From TMED14 sp003444795 (GTDB taxonomy: Bacteria; Bacteroidota; Bacteroidia; Flavobacteriales; Schleiferiaceae), in NCBI GenBank assembly GCA_963978445.1, contig CAXBRT010000036.1:1-13401 (forward strand): a DNA stretch of 13,401 nt. Reading direction: 5' to 3'. The notes below the pieces were generated by a model. That model ran no database searches. It saw only the letters and a list, made by a program, of their open reading frames with translations, and had not been told where the DNA came from. A program made the position numbers and the translations under genes. Shown here piece by piece: positions 7,167 to 13,401 of the stretch. Each line of letters starts with the position of its first letter. The first letter of the stretch is position 1.

Positions 7167-8087
7167 TTAGAGCAAGGCAGCCCCCAAGGCTGCTGCTAAC
7201 ATGCTGACATCCAACATTCGCGTAATCCAAGGCCGTTTAAAGTAGGCTTGAAGATTGACCATATGAGGAGCCGCAAAGACGGCCAAAATGGCGCCCGACA
7301 TGGCGTCGTCGCCCAACCAAGGATTCAGAATCCACGCCCATAGAATCCCGATCCAGCCAATCAGCAATCCACGCCGTTTGGCTTTCTTCGCAAAGGACAA
7401 GGCGCGCAAGGTTTCAAACAGCGCTAAAAGCAACCAAAACCCCACCACCCATTGTCCGGGGTGTGGCCATTCCCAGGTAAAGGCTTGCCTCCAAGCATAT
7501 ATGAAGTCTGACCAAAACGCTGCCAAATCTCCCAGATAGGCATGCCATGTAGCCACTAATCCAAAGCCGATCACCCAACCCGCAACAATTTGCAAATAAT
7601 GATGGGTGGGTTGACGTAGTTGCCCTGCGCGCAATGCGATGACTGCAACCACCACGAGGCTCCACCAGGCAGGCTGCAGCACCCCGAGGAAGGCCGAATA
7701 CAATCCCAAATTGCTGCGTGAGACCAGGCCTACCTTACGGTCATCGTTTAATTCGTAGGCCATGGCGAGCCAAATGGCGAAGCCCACACTCGTGCTGACT
7801 TCGGTCAAACCAATCCCTGCCGGATGCGTTGCGAGCAACAAGCAGAACCAAAACCAGCCCAGCAGATAGTTCGTTTTGAGGTAGCGGCTCCTGAACACCA
7901 GGAGCACGTTGATCAACCAAGCGGACAAACCCACTAACACCGGGGTGTACCAAAAACTCCAACTTCTCAGTGTTTCCAGGCCTTGCACCCAAAAATTGAA
8001 GGCCGCAGTGATCCCTGCCGTGGCCACGAAGAGGACCACGGCAATGCCTGGATGCGGATTTCTGAAAATATGATTGGGTTGGCGCAC
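7167..8087 (-). CDS. Polytopic membrane protein, DUF6427-like
   Basis: A 306-residue, very hydrophobic protein with roughly eight to ten membrane spans, for example about 14-33, 46-65, 74-88, 97-113, 128-153, 165-185, 213-230, 241-258 and 290-306. It has no catalytic motif I recognise. The N-terminal IFRNPHPG and C-terminal APHMVNLQAYFKR followed by a last span resemble the Bacteroidota DUF6427 family. The context supports this: the small DUF6341-like gene and purD lie next door, as in flavobacteria. Function is unknown. The start is GTG at 8087; no ATG occurs in frame before residue 109. The gene is divergent from the 56-residue gene with 38 nt between starts and converges on the thioesterase with a 3-nt gap, leaving no room for an intrinsic terminator outside the coding sequences. 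Confidence 0.8.
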   Translation of the reverse strand: MRQPNHIFRNPHPGIAVVLFVATAGITAAFNFWVQGLETLRSWSFWYTPVLVGLSAWLINVLLVFRSRYLKTNYLLGWFWFCLLLATHPAGIGLTEVSTSVGFAIWLAMAYELNDDRKVGLVSRSNLGLYSAFLGVLQPAWWSLVVVAVIALRAGQLRQPTHHYLQIVAGWVIGFGLVATWHAYLGDLAAFWSDFIYAWRQAFTWEWPHPGQWVVGFWLLLALFETLRALSFAKKAKRRGLLIGWIGILWAWILNPWLGDDAMSGAILAVFAAPHMVNLQAYFKRPWITRMLDVSMLAAALGAALL

Positions 8088-8104
8088 GCTATGGTTTAAA
8101 TTTG
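8074..8104 (+). promoter_or_regulatory. Bacteroidota promoter for the DUF6341-like gene
   Basis: A TTG at 8074-8076 (-33 element), a 20-nt spacer and a perfect TAnnTTTG box, TAAATTTG, at 8097-8104. Transcription would start near 8110, some 15 nt before the ATG at 8126. The -33 element lies within the 5' end of the divergent gene. Confidence 0.55.
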
Positions 8105-8106
8105 TC

Positions 8107-8114
8107 CAAAATTA
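8107..8114 (-). promoter_or_regulatory. Bacteroidota -7 element for the DUF6427-like gene
   Basis: On the minus strand, 8114 to 8107 reads TAATTTTG, a perfect TAnnTTTG match, 19 nt before the GTG start at 8087. No clear -33 TTTG is seen upstream, where it would fall inside the 56-residue gene. The box lies only 2 nt from the oppositely oriented box at 8097-8104, so the two promoters probably exclude each other. Confidence 0.45.
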
Positions 8115-8125
8115 ATTGGACTGCT

Positions 8126-8296
8126 ATGCCCCTCCGCTCGTTTTTTGAAGGTCTTGGTGATTTTTTAGACTGGACCTTCCAGATTCTACCCTTTTTGGGT
8201 AACTCCGCCAACTATTTGTTCATGGCCTTAGGTGCAGGTTTAGGCGTCTACTGGTTGATGGAAATGCGCAAGCACCAAAAAGCTGGCGAGAAATAA
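8126..8296 (+). CDS. Small single-span membrane protein, DUF6341-like
   Basis: A 56-residue protein beginning MPLRSFFEGLGDFLDW, with one clear membrane span at about 29-46 (NYLFMALGAGLGVYWLMEM) and a short basic tail (RKHQKAGEK). The layout, with an amphipathic FFE start, one span ending YW and a charged tail, matches the small Bacteroidota family DUF6341, as does its place between a DUF6427-like gene and purD. The ATG at 8126 was chosen over a TTG at 8102 because the family-like start follows it and the TTG falls inside the -7 box. Function unknown; a partner role for the neighbouring polytopic protein is only a guess from gene order. Confidence 0.75.
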   Translation: MPLRSFFEGLGDFLDWTFQILPFLGNSANYLFMALGAGLGVYWLMEMRKHQKAGEK

Positions 8297-8313
8297 TATG
8301 CGCTGAACGCAAT

Positions 8314-8345
8314 AAAAAAGCCGCCCCGAGAGGAGCGGCTTTTTT
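8314..8345. terminator. Bidirectional intrinsic terminator
   Basis: Six A residues, GCCGC, one C/A mismatch and two more G:C pairs, a GAGA loop at 8328-8331, then the complementary arm and six T residues. The stem therefore has 11 continuous pairs plus 2 beyond the mismatch, with an A-run on one side and a T-run on the other. It can end both the DUF6341-like transcript (stop at 8296) and the convergent purD transcript (stop at 8364). Confidence 0.9.
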
Positions 8346-8363
8346 ATTTCTAATGGTATGTGC

Positions 8364-9647
8364 TTAGCCACGCAGCCCCAGATCCACGCCAATGTCGTTG
8401 CGGCGATATGCTCCTTCAAAGGTGATTTGGTCCAATCGCTGATACGCCCGTTCTAGTGCCTGTGCAGCATTAGGGGCCATGCCGGTCGCACACAACACGC
8501 GGCCACCACTCGTGACAATATCACCTTCTTTTACTGACGTACCTGCCTGGAAGACAACCGTACTTTCAACGTCACGGTCTAGCCCATCGATGGGAAAGCC
8601 TTTTGCATACTCTTCTGGATACCCTCCCGAAACCTGCATGACCGTACAAGCGGCATGGGCCGATTGTGCCATTGGGCGGGTAAGGAGTTTTTTCTTGGCA
8701 GCATCCACAAAGAGGGGCAAGAGGTCCTCGTCCACACGAGGAATGACCACTTCTGTTTCAGGATCTCCCATTCGGCAATTGTATTCGATGACTTTTACCC
8801 CCTTTTTAGTGAGGATAAGGCCAAAGAAAATGAAGCCCACGTACTCCATTTTTTCGAACTTCAAGCCTTTGATGGTCGGCTCAATAATGTTGAGCAGTAC
8901 TTCTTTTTTCACCGCAGCGTCCACAAAGGGCACTGGCGACACGGCACCCATCCCACCTGTATTTAGACCGGTATCTCCTTCCCCAATTCGCTTGTAATCT
9001 TTGGCTTCCGGCATGAGCATATAGTCCTGACCATCGGTGAGTACAAAGACCGAAAATTCGATGCCGTCCAGAAATTCTTCGACCACGACCTTGGAGGATG
9101 CAGAGCCAAATTTTCCGCCGAGCATGGCATCCATTTCGCGAAGGGCATCCGCCAGGTTGTCCAAAATAAGAACACCTTTTCCTGCGGCTAAACCATCTGC
9201 TTTGAGGACATAGGGCGCATCAATGGTGGTGAGGTAGTTTTTCGCCTCCTCCAGTTGATCCGCCGTAAAAGTCTTGTGTGCTGCTGTTGGGATTCCATTG
9301 CGTTCCATGAACTGCTTGGAAAAGTCCTTTGAACCCTCGAGCTGAGCTGCCGCCGCTTTTGGGCCAATGACATGAATATGCGATAGCGCCGCATTCTCTT
9401 CAAAAAAATCTGCAAGACCCGCTACCAAGGGATCTTCCGGGCCGATGACCACCAGGTCAATATTCTCCGCCGTACAAAAATGGCTCAGTGCATCGCGGTC
9501 CTTCCAGTCCACCCCGACACATGTGCCATAGGCATCCATTCCAGGGTTGCCCGGAGCGATAAAAAGCTGGTCTAACAGCGGCGATTGGGCCATTTTCCAT
9601 GCTAAAGCGGATTCACGACCACCGGATCCAAGGAGCAATACATTCAT
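8364..9647 (-). CDS. purD: Phosphoribosylamine-glycine ligase (GAR synthetase)
   Basis: PurD joins glycine to 5-phosphoribosylamine with ATP hydrolysis, the second step of de novo purine synthesis, in the cytosol. The 427 residues have full family length. The N domain shows LLLGSGGRESALAW (4-17), NPGMD (34-38) and IGPEDPLVAG (68-77). The ATP-grasp domain shows KADGLAAGKGV (149-159), NTGGMGA (229-235), and the metal/ATP site EYNCRMGDPETE (288-299). The C-terminal part carries VSGGYPEEYAKG (339-350) and RRNDIG (415-420). The start at 9647 gives the family's MNVLLLGSGG N-terminus. The frame stays open upstream to an ATG at 9695, but those 16 codons would translate the promoter box. The gene is monocistronic as far as seen, and its promoter may be under a dyad site at 9694-9711. 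Confidence 0.97.
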   Translation of the reverse strand: MNVLLLGSGGRESALAWKMAQSPLLDQLFIAPGNPGMDAYGTCVGVDWKDRDALSHFCTAENIDLVVIGPEDPLVAGLADFFEENAALSHIHVIGPKAAAAQLEGSKDFSKQFMERNGIPTAAHKTFTADQLEEAKNYLTTIDAPYVLKADGLAAGKGVLILDNLADALREMDAMLGGKFGSASSKVVVEEFLDGIEFSVFVLTDGQDYMLMPEAKDYKRIGEGDTGLNTGGMGAVSPVPFVDAAVKKEVLLNIIEPTIKGLKFEKMEYVGFIFFGLILTKKGVKVIEYNCRMGDPETEVVIPRVDEDLLPLFVDAAKKKLLTRPMAQSAHAACTVMQVSGGYPEEYAKGFPIDGLDRDVESTVVFQAGTSVKEGDIVTSGGRVLCATGMAPNAAQALERAYQRLDQITFEGAYRRNDIGVDLGLRG

Positions 9648-9667
9648 GTGTTTCACTGATTTGATGC

Positions 9668-9675
9668 CAAAAGTA
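9668..9675 (-). promoter_or_regulatory. Bacteroidota -7 element for purD
   Basis: On the minus strand, 9675 to 9668 reads TACTTTTG, a perfect TAnnTTTG match, 20 nt before the purD ATG at 9647. The expected -33 position falls around 9695-9701, inside the palindrome at 9694-9711. No free-standing TTTG is visible there. Confidence 0.5.
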
Positions 9676-9693
9676 CAACCCCCTAATTGCTTC

Positions 9694-9711
9694 ATCCGTT
9701 TGTAAACGGAT
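9694..9711. promoter_or_regulatory. Palindrome 1 (putative operator) over the purD -33 region
   Basis: ATCCGTTT, a 2-nt GT spacer, then AAACGGAT: a perfect 8-bp inverted repeat. The core CGTTT/AAACG recurs in the neighbouring palindrome. Its place at the expected -33 position of the purD promoter suits a repressor site. The regulator is unknown. Confidence 0.5.
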
Positions 9712-9713
9712 AT

Positions 9714-9730
9714 AAGCGTTTAAAACGCTT
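9714..9730. promoter_or_regulatory. Palindrome 2 (putative operator) between purD and the symporter gene
   Basis: AAGCGTTT, one A, then AAACGCTT: a perfect 8-bp inverted repeat with a 1-nt centre. It shares the CGTTT/AAACG half-sites with palindrome 1, and its centre lies about 19-20 nt from that of palindrome 1, close to two helical turns. The remaining 53 nt up to the symporter ATG show no TAnnTTTG box. Confidence 0.5.
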
Positions 9731-9783
9731 CTGACCCCTTAAAGCGCCTCCTTTTCCTTCCCAATCTTCCGTACCTTCTTGCC

Positions 9784-11700
9784 ATGGATTCCATACACCT
9801 CTACCCCCTAGATATCCTCCTGATAGTCGTTGCGTTAACGGGCATTATTGCTCTTGGGCTATGGGCAGGGCGCTCGGCAGAAAAGTCTTTAGAGGGCTAC
9901 TTCCTTGGGGGACGGAATCTCCCCTGGGCACTCGCAGGGCTCTCCATGGTCGCCACGACCTTTGCTGCAGATACTCCACTGGCCGTCACGGAGATGGTGG
10001 CCGCAGATGGAATCAGCGGCAACTGGCTTTGGTGGAATCTCTTGGCCGGCGGTATGCTGACTGCAGTTGTTTTTGCCCCCCTTTGGCGTCGCGCTGGAGT
10101 GGTGACAGAAGCCGAACTGATTGAGCTTCGGTACCACGGGAAGCCCGCCTTATGGCTGCGTGTCTTCCGGGCGGTTTACCTCGGTCTTTTTATCAATTTG
10201 CTCATTCTTGGATGGGTTCACGTAGCCATGACCTCCGTGCTTCAGGGTCTCTTTGGACTCCCAGCAGATACCGCCTTTTGGCTGACCTCTGGCCTCACGC
10301 TTATTGTAGCGCTCTATGCGGCCACTTCCGGCCTCTTTGGCGTCGTCTTGACAGATGCGGTCCAGTTTATTCTGGCGATGACGGGCAGTATTGCGCTTGC
10401 GGTATTTGTCATTCAATCCCCCGAAGTAGGTGGACTAGACGGCTTAAAGGCCGCTCTCCCTGCCGAAACCCTTGAGTTTTTCCCCACGATTGGGGAGTCT
10501 GGCTCAGGATCTGGTCTCGCCATTGGATTGGGCGCCTTCTTCGCCTACTTCGGCATGATGTGGTGGAGCGCCTGGTATCCTGGGGCTGAACCCGGTGGTG
10601 GTGGCTATGTGGCACAGCGCGTTATGGGCACCAAGGATGAATCCCATGCCGTCGGCGCCACGCTCTTCTTCAATTTTGCCCATTACACGTTAAGGCCTTG
10701 GCCTTGGATCCTCGTGGCCTTGGCGGCCATTACCCTCTTCCGCCTGCCCCAGCAAGTTCCGGCTGACCTCCAACCGGCACTCTCGGAGGTGCAAGCCATG
10801 GAGGGCTACAACCCCAAATGGTTGACCGGTGAAGCGGCTCCCGAGGACATCGAAAGCGCGACCAAAGTCCTTGTCGTCCGCGAAGGCCTGCGCCAAGCGG
10901 CCCAAGATTCTCCCGCATTGGCGGAGGCGCTGAAATACCATGTAGACCCACGATTTGGGTACATCTTTGCCATGAAGCATTACCTGCCTAAAGGGTGGAT
11001 GGGCTTGATGCTCGTGGCCTTCTTTAGTGCCTATATGTCCACCATTTCCACCCAGCTCAACTGGGGCGTTTCCTATCTAATAAACGATGTTTGGATACGA
11101 TTGGGCAAGGAAAAACCTTCTGGGCCCACCATTGTCCGTCGAAGCTTTGTCTTGGTGGTGCTTTTGGCGGCTATCAGCTTGGCTGTTTCGACCCAAATCA
11201 ACAGCATCAAAGGGGTCTGGCTCTTCATCATGGAATGCGGCGCAGGTCTGGGTCTCGTGCTCATTCTTCGCTGGTTCTGGGGGCGTATAAACGCCTATGT
11301 AGAAATCGCCGCGACGATTGCACCGTTTGTGGGATTTGGATTGGCACGCAGTGGATGGATTTCCGATGATCTAAATGCCTTCCCAAATTCCTTCTTTTTC
11401 ACCGTTGGATTTACAACCGTCAGTTGGCTTTTGGTGCTTCTCATGACCAAGCCTTCTTTGGCTTGGCCCTCCTTTAAAGCCCGCATTTACAGTAAGGGGC
11501 TCACCTCTATCCGAGTTTTACTTTCCCGATGGATTCTCGCCGTGGTAGCTGCCTATAGTTTGCTATTTGCCATGGGTAGCTGGCTGCTGCACTCTGCCGA
11601 AGAATCCTTAGGGTATTTTCTCGCCTTTTTCCTCTCCGGAATTCTCTTGCTTTTGACGTTTCGGCTATCTACGCTCTCCCGGTTGATCAAGGGATCCTGA
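9784..11700 (+). CDS. Sodium:solute symporter family protein
   Basis: A 638-residue inner-membrane carrier of the sodium:solute symporter (SSS) family, using the LeuT-type fold to couple uptake to Na+. The N-terminal region has GYFLGGRNLPWALAGLSM (38-55), then ATTFAADTPLAVTE (57-70) and GNWLWWN (79-85), the signature of a Bacteroidota/planctomycete-type subgroup. RPWPW (about 304) and MSTISTQLNWGVSYLINDVW (about 418-437) follow; the Ser/Thr residues of the latter lie where the family's Na2 site is expected. A hydrophilic segment at about 322-398 separates these spans. The C-terminus has further spans ending near 632. The substrate cannot be deduced. The ATG at 9784 is the first in-frame start and lies directly before the first span. 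No Shine-Dalgarno is seen. The gene is divergent from purD, across the two palindromes. Confidence 0.93.
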   Translation: MDSIHLYPLDILLIVVALTGIIALGLWAGRSAEKSLEGYFLGGRNLPWALAGLSMVATTFAADTPLAVTEMVAADGISGNWLWWNLLAGGMLTAVVFAPLWRRAGVVTEAELIELRYHGKPALWLRVFRAVYLGLFINLLILGWVHVAMTSVLQGLFGLPADTAFWLTSGLTLIVALYAATSGLFGVVLTDAVQFILAMTGSIALAVFVIQSPEVGGLDGLKAALPAETLEFFPTIGESGSGSGLAIGLGAFFAYFGMMWWSAWYPGAEPGGGGYVAQRVMGTKDESHAVGATLFFNFAHYTLRPWPWILVALAAITLFRLPQQVPADLQPALSEVQAMEGYNPKWLTGEAAPEDIESATKVLVVREGLRQAAQDSPALAEALKYHVDPRFGYIFAMKHYLPKGWMGLMLVAFFSAYMSTISTQLNWGVSYLINDVWIRLGKEKPSGPTIVRRSFVLVVLLAAISLAVSTQINSIKGVWLFIMECGAGLGLVLILRWFWGRINAYVEIAATIAPFVGFGLARSGWISDDLNAFPNSFFFTVGFTTVSWLLVLLMTKPSLAWPSFKARIYSKGLTSIRVLLSRWILAVVAAYSLLFAMGSWLLHSAEESLGYFLAFFLSGILLLLTFRLSTLSRLIKGS

Positions 11701-11702
11701 AA

Positions 11703-11717
11703 TGGCGCAAAGCGCCA
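11703..11717. terminator. Short hairpin after the symporter stop codon
   Basis: TGGCGC, a 3-nt AAA loop and GCGCCA form a perfect 6-bp GC-rich hairpin starting 2 nt after the TGA. There is no T-run directly after it; the nearest is about 18 nt on. It is therefore a weak terminator candidate or an mRNA 3'-end stabiliser. The rest of this 82-nt gap has only a 7/8 match to the -7 box (TAATTTGG at 11751). Confidence 0.35.
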
Positions 11718-11782
11718 CCTGACAAAGGATATACAGTTTTTAGCCATGTCTAATTTGGCATAGCAATTGCAGTACGCGCGGT

Positions 11783-13401
11783 ATGAAATCGATTCGACCT
11801 GCTTTTGATCGCCTTTGGACGGTTTTTCGCAACGATAAGCCCACCATTTTCCTCATCCTAGCTTTTGCCACCTTGCGAGGCGCATTTAGCTTGGTGTTGC
11901 CCCTGGGCTTTCAGGCGCTCATTGGTCAATTGATGGGCGGCCGCCTGTCCACCGCTTGGTGGGTCCTCTTTTTTGTCGTTATACTATTTTCTGGGCTGAT
12001 GGTCCTTTTTGGCTTGCTGCAAATGCGCATTTCAGAGTGGTTCCAGCAACGCCTTTTTGTTCGAACGGCTTACTTCTTTGAGCGCGCCCTTCGTGCCAAG
12101 CTTACCACCAAGGCAGAGGAGCCTTCGCACCGCTTTTTTGACACCATCACCCTTCAAAAGGAATTACCCAAACTTTTGCTGGAAGTATCGACCGCCGTCC
12201 TGCAGCTCATTTTCGGATTTCTACTCTTGCTGTTGTACAACTTAACCTTTGTCGGTGCTGCTTTTATCATTTTCTCGATTGCCCTCTTTTTGTTGCGATG
12301 GAGCCTGGCTAGAGGCTTTGACTGGAGCATGCAGGAGAGCAAAGAAAAGTTCATGCTCACCGCCGCCTTGAAAAGGGAGGAGTCCCAAGGGCCACAGCCT
12401 TTAAGCGGCCTGGTTGGCAACTACCTCAAAGCCCGTCGCGGACACTTCCGGATTTTGTGGCGGTTGCATGCGATCCTAGGCGGTACCCGGGTGGCATTTA
12501 CAGCCTCCCTATTGGCCGTTGGCGGGTGGTTGGTTATGGACCAAGTCGTTTCCATCGGCCAGTTTGTCGCGGTAGAAATTGTCTTTTTGACCATCCTTAC
12601 AAACTTGGAAAAGCTTATTTCGGGGACGGATTCCATCTTTGACATCCTGACTTCTTTGGTCAAATTGGACAAAACTTTTGATCATGACCATGTAAATATC
12701 AGCCCCTTCAATCCCAAGGACAACCAGCCCTTTGAGGACGCAGAATGGCTAGAAAACTTCCATCAAACGCATCCCCCCACCTCTAAGCAGGCCCCCTGGC
12801 GTTGGATGGCTTTTTTGGGGCTCACGTCCTTTGCCTGTCTTTTCCTGCCATGGACCCAAACCGTCTCCATGGTGGGCGAGGTAACTATGGACAATCCCAT
12901 GGAGCGCCCAGCCGCCATCTATGCGGCAGAGAATGGTCGACTCAGTACCTGGTTTGTGCGGGAAGGCCAAGCGGTGAAGGCCGGCGACACCCTGCTCGTA
13001 ATCGAAGAAATTGGTTCCGACTATCTGGATCCCAATTTGCTCGACAACCTGAGCATCAGTCAGGATGCCAAAGTAGCCGCCAACACCGCCTACACGGAGA
13101 AGACGAGTGCTCTGCTCAAGCAGCAAGTACAAGCGCGCCAAGCTGTCGCTCCTCAATTGGCGGCTATGCGCCAAAAAGTACTAAGCGATAGCACGGATTT
13201 AGTGGCCTATACACTAGCCCAAGAAGTGGCGTTGGTGCAAAAACTTCGGGCCGATAGTTTGTGGTCGCGAGGCATTATTTCCCGCCAAGATGCCGAACTC
13301 AAGCGCGTATCCTGGCAGAAGGCCCAAGCCCAAGCGCAAACCCAAGCGCAAAAATGGATCGCTAGCCGCGCCGAATGGAAGGCCAAAAAGCTGGAACTCA
13401 G
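11783..13401 (+). CDS. ABC-exporter transmembrane domain fused to a HlyD-type adaptor, no NBD seen; C-terminus beyond the right edge
   Basis: An open frame of 539 codons runs from ATG 11783 to the right edge without a stop. Residues about 18-300 resemble a type I secretion ABC-exporter TMD: hydrophobic spans near 22-48, 60-80, 135-175 and 233-290, with motifs LPLGFQALI, HRFFDTITLQKELPKLL (first cytoplasmic loop, about 116-132), ESKEKF (about 185) and IGQFVAVEIVFLTIL (about 258-272). No ATPase domain follows. After a roughly 45-residue polar linker comes a span at about 340-358 ending FLPWTQTV, then a HlyD/lipoyl-like hairpin (GRLSTWFVREGQAVKAGDTLLVIEE, about 387-411) and an Ala/Gln-rich coiled coil to the edge. 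The adaptor part matches the Bacteroidota HlyD partners of such transporters (the LPWTQ and EIxxxYLDPNL patterns). A role in export across both membranes is inferred. An NBD could be encoded downstream or at the unseen C-terminus. Fusion, rather than pseudogene, is favoured because the frame is intact. Confidence 0.82.
   Translation, partial: MKSIRPAFDRLWTVFRNDKPTIFLILAFATLRGAFSLVLPLGFQALIGQLMGGRLSTAWWVLFFVVILFSGLMVLFGLLQMRISEWFQQRLFVRTAYFFERALRAKLTTKAEEPSHRFFDTITLQKELPKLLLEVSTAVLQLIFGFLLLLLYNLTFVGAAFIIFSIALFLLRWSLARGFDWSMQESKEKFMLTAALKREESQGPQPLSGLVGNYLKARRGHFRILWRLHAILGGTRVAFTASLLAVGGWLVMDQVVSIGQFVAVEIVFLTILTNLEKLISGTDSIFDILTSLVKLDKTFDHDHVNISPFNPKDNQPFEDAEWLENFHQTHPPTSKQAPWRWMAFLGLTSFACLFLPWTQTVSMVGEVTMDNPMERPAAIYAAENGRLSTWFVREGQAVKAGDTLLVIEEIGSDYLDPNLLDNLSISQDAKVAANTAYTEKTSALLKQQVQARQAVAPQLAAMRQKVLSDSTDLVAYTLAQEVALVQKLRADSLWSRGIISRQDAELKRVSWQKAQAQAQTQAQKWIASRAEWKAKKLEL

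Noticed and set aside
8102..8125. TTG start at 8102 for the DUF6341-like gene
   Set aside because: The TTG is part of the -7 promoter box; the ATG at 8126 gives the family-like N-terminus.
9648..9695. Longer purD with start at 9695
   Set aside because: It adds 16 residues before MNVLLLGSGG and would translate the -7 box at 9675-9668.
11751..11758. Possible -7 box TAATTTGG before the fusion gene
   Set aside because: One mismatch to TAnnTTTG and no -33 element at the right distance.
13321..13355. CAAGCG-type short repeats considered as a CRISPR or regulatory repeat
   Set aside because: Units are 6-12 nt, in frame and inside a coiled-coil coding region; there are no spacers.
11783..13401. Fusion gene as a pseudogene from a decayed operon
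   Set aside because: The frame is open for 539 codons with intact adaptor motifs and good coding composition; decay would be expected to bring stops or frameshifts.

Overview
The window looks like a chromosomal stretch from a Bacteroidota genome, most likely the flavobacterial side of the phylum, with a moderate G+C content. Four things point this way. There is a SusC/OMP_b-brl-type TonB-linked receptor with an N-terminal carboxypeptidase-regulatory domain. There is an HU(CCDC81-like)-TM-SPOR protein and a lamin-tail-like exported protein. The small DUF6341-like and DUF6427-like membrane genes sit beside purD, an arrangement I know from flavobacteria. Perfect TAnnTTTG (Bacteroidota -7) elements lie upstream of several genes, and Shine-Dalgarno sequences are largely absent. 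All functional calls come from reading the sequence and from remembered family features; no database search was run.

Layout: (1) 1-1339, minus strand: an exported lamin-tail-domain-like protein whose C-terminus runs off the left edge. It is divergent from (2) asd, aspartate-semialdehyde dehydrogenase (1384-2382, +). (3) 2436-7163, +: a TonB-linked outer-membrane receptor overlapping by 1 nt an exported, probably lipid-anchored MsrA; then, after an 86-nt gap holding a perfect stem-loop, an HU-like/SPOR cell-envelope protein overlapping by 4 nt an acyl-CoA thioesterase. (4) A polytopic DUF6427-like protein (7167-8087, -) converges on the thioesterase with a 3-nt gap and is divergent from a 56-residue DUF6341-like protein (8126-8296, +). 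A bidirectional terminator separates the latter from purD (8364-9647, -). (5) The purD/symporter divergent gap carries two tandem palindromes with the same CGTTT/AAACG core. It is followed by a 638-residue sodium:solute symporter (9784-11700, +). (6) 11783 to the right edge, +: an open-ended gene that joins an ABC-exporter transmembrane domain directly to a HlyD-type adaptor, with no nucleotide-binding domain between them.

Most of the window is housekeeping: lysine/threonine/methionine biosynthesis (asd), purine biosynthesis (purD), Met-sulfoxide repair and envelope proteins. The most unusual object is the last gene. In the related type I secretion systems of Bacteroidota that I know, the ABC protein (TMD plus NBD) and the HlyD adaptor are separate neighbouring genes. 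Here the NBD is missing and the two remaining parts are one polypeptide, and the cytoplasmic loop that would normally touch the NBD also looks shortened. The palindrome pair upstream of purD is the best candidate for an undescribed regulatory site. No tRNA, rRNA, CRISPR array, transposase or integrase was seen.
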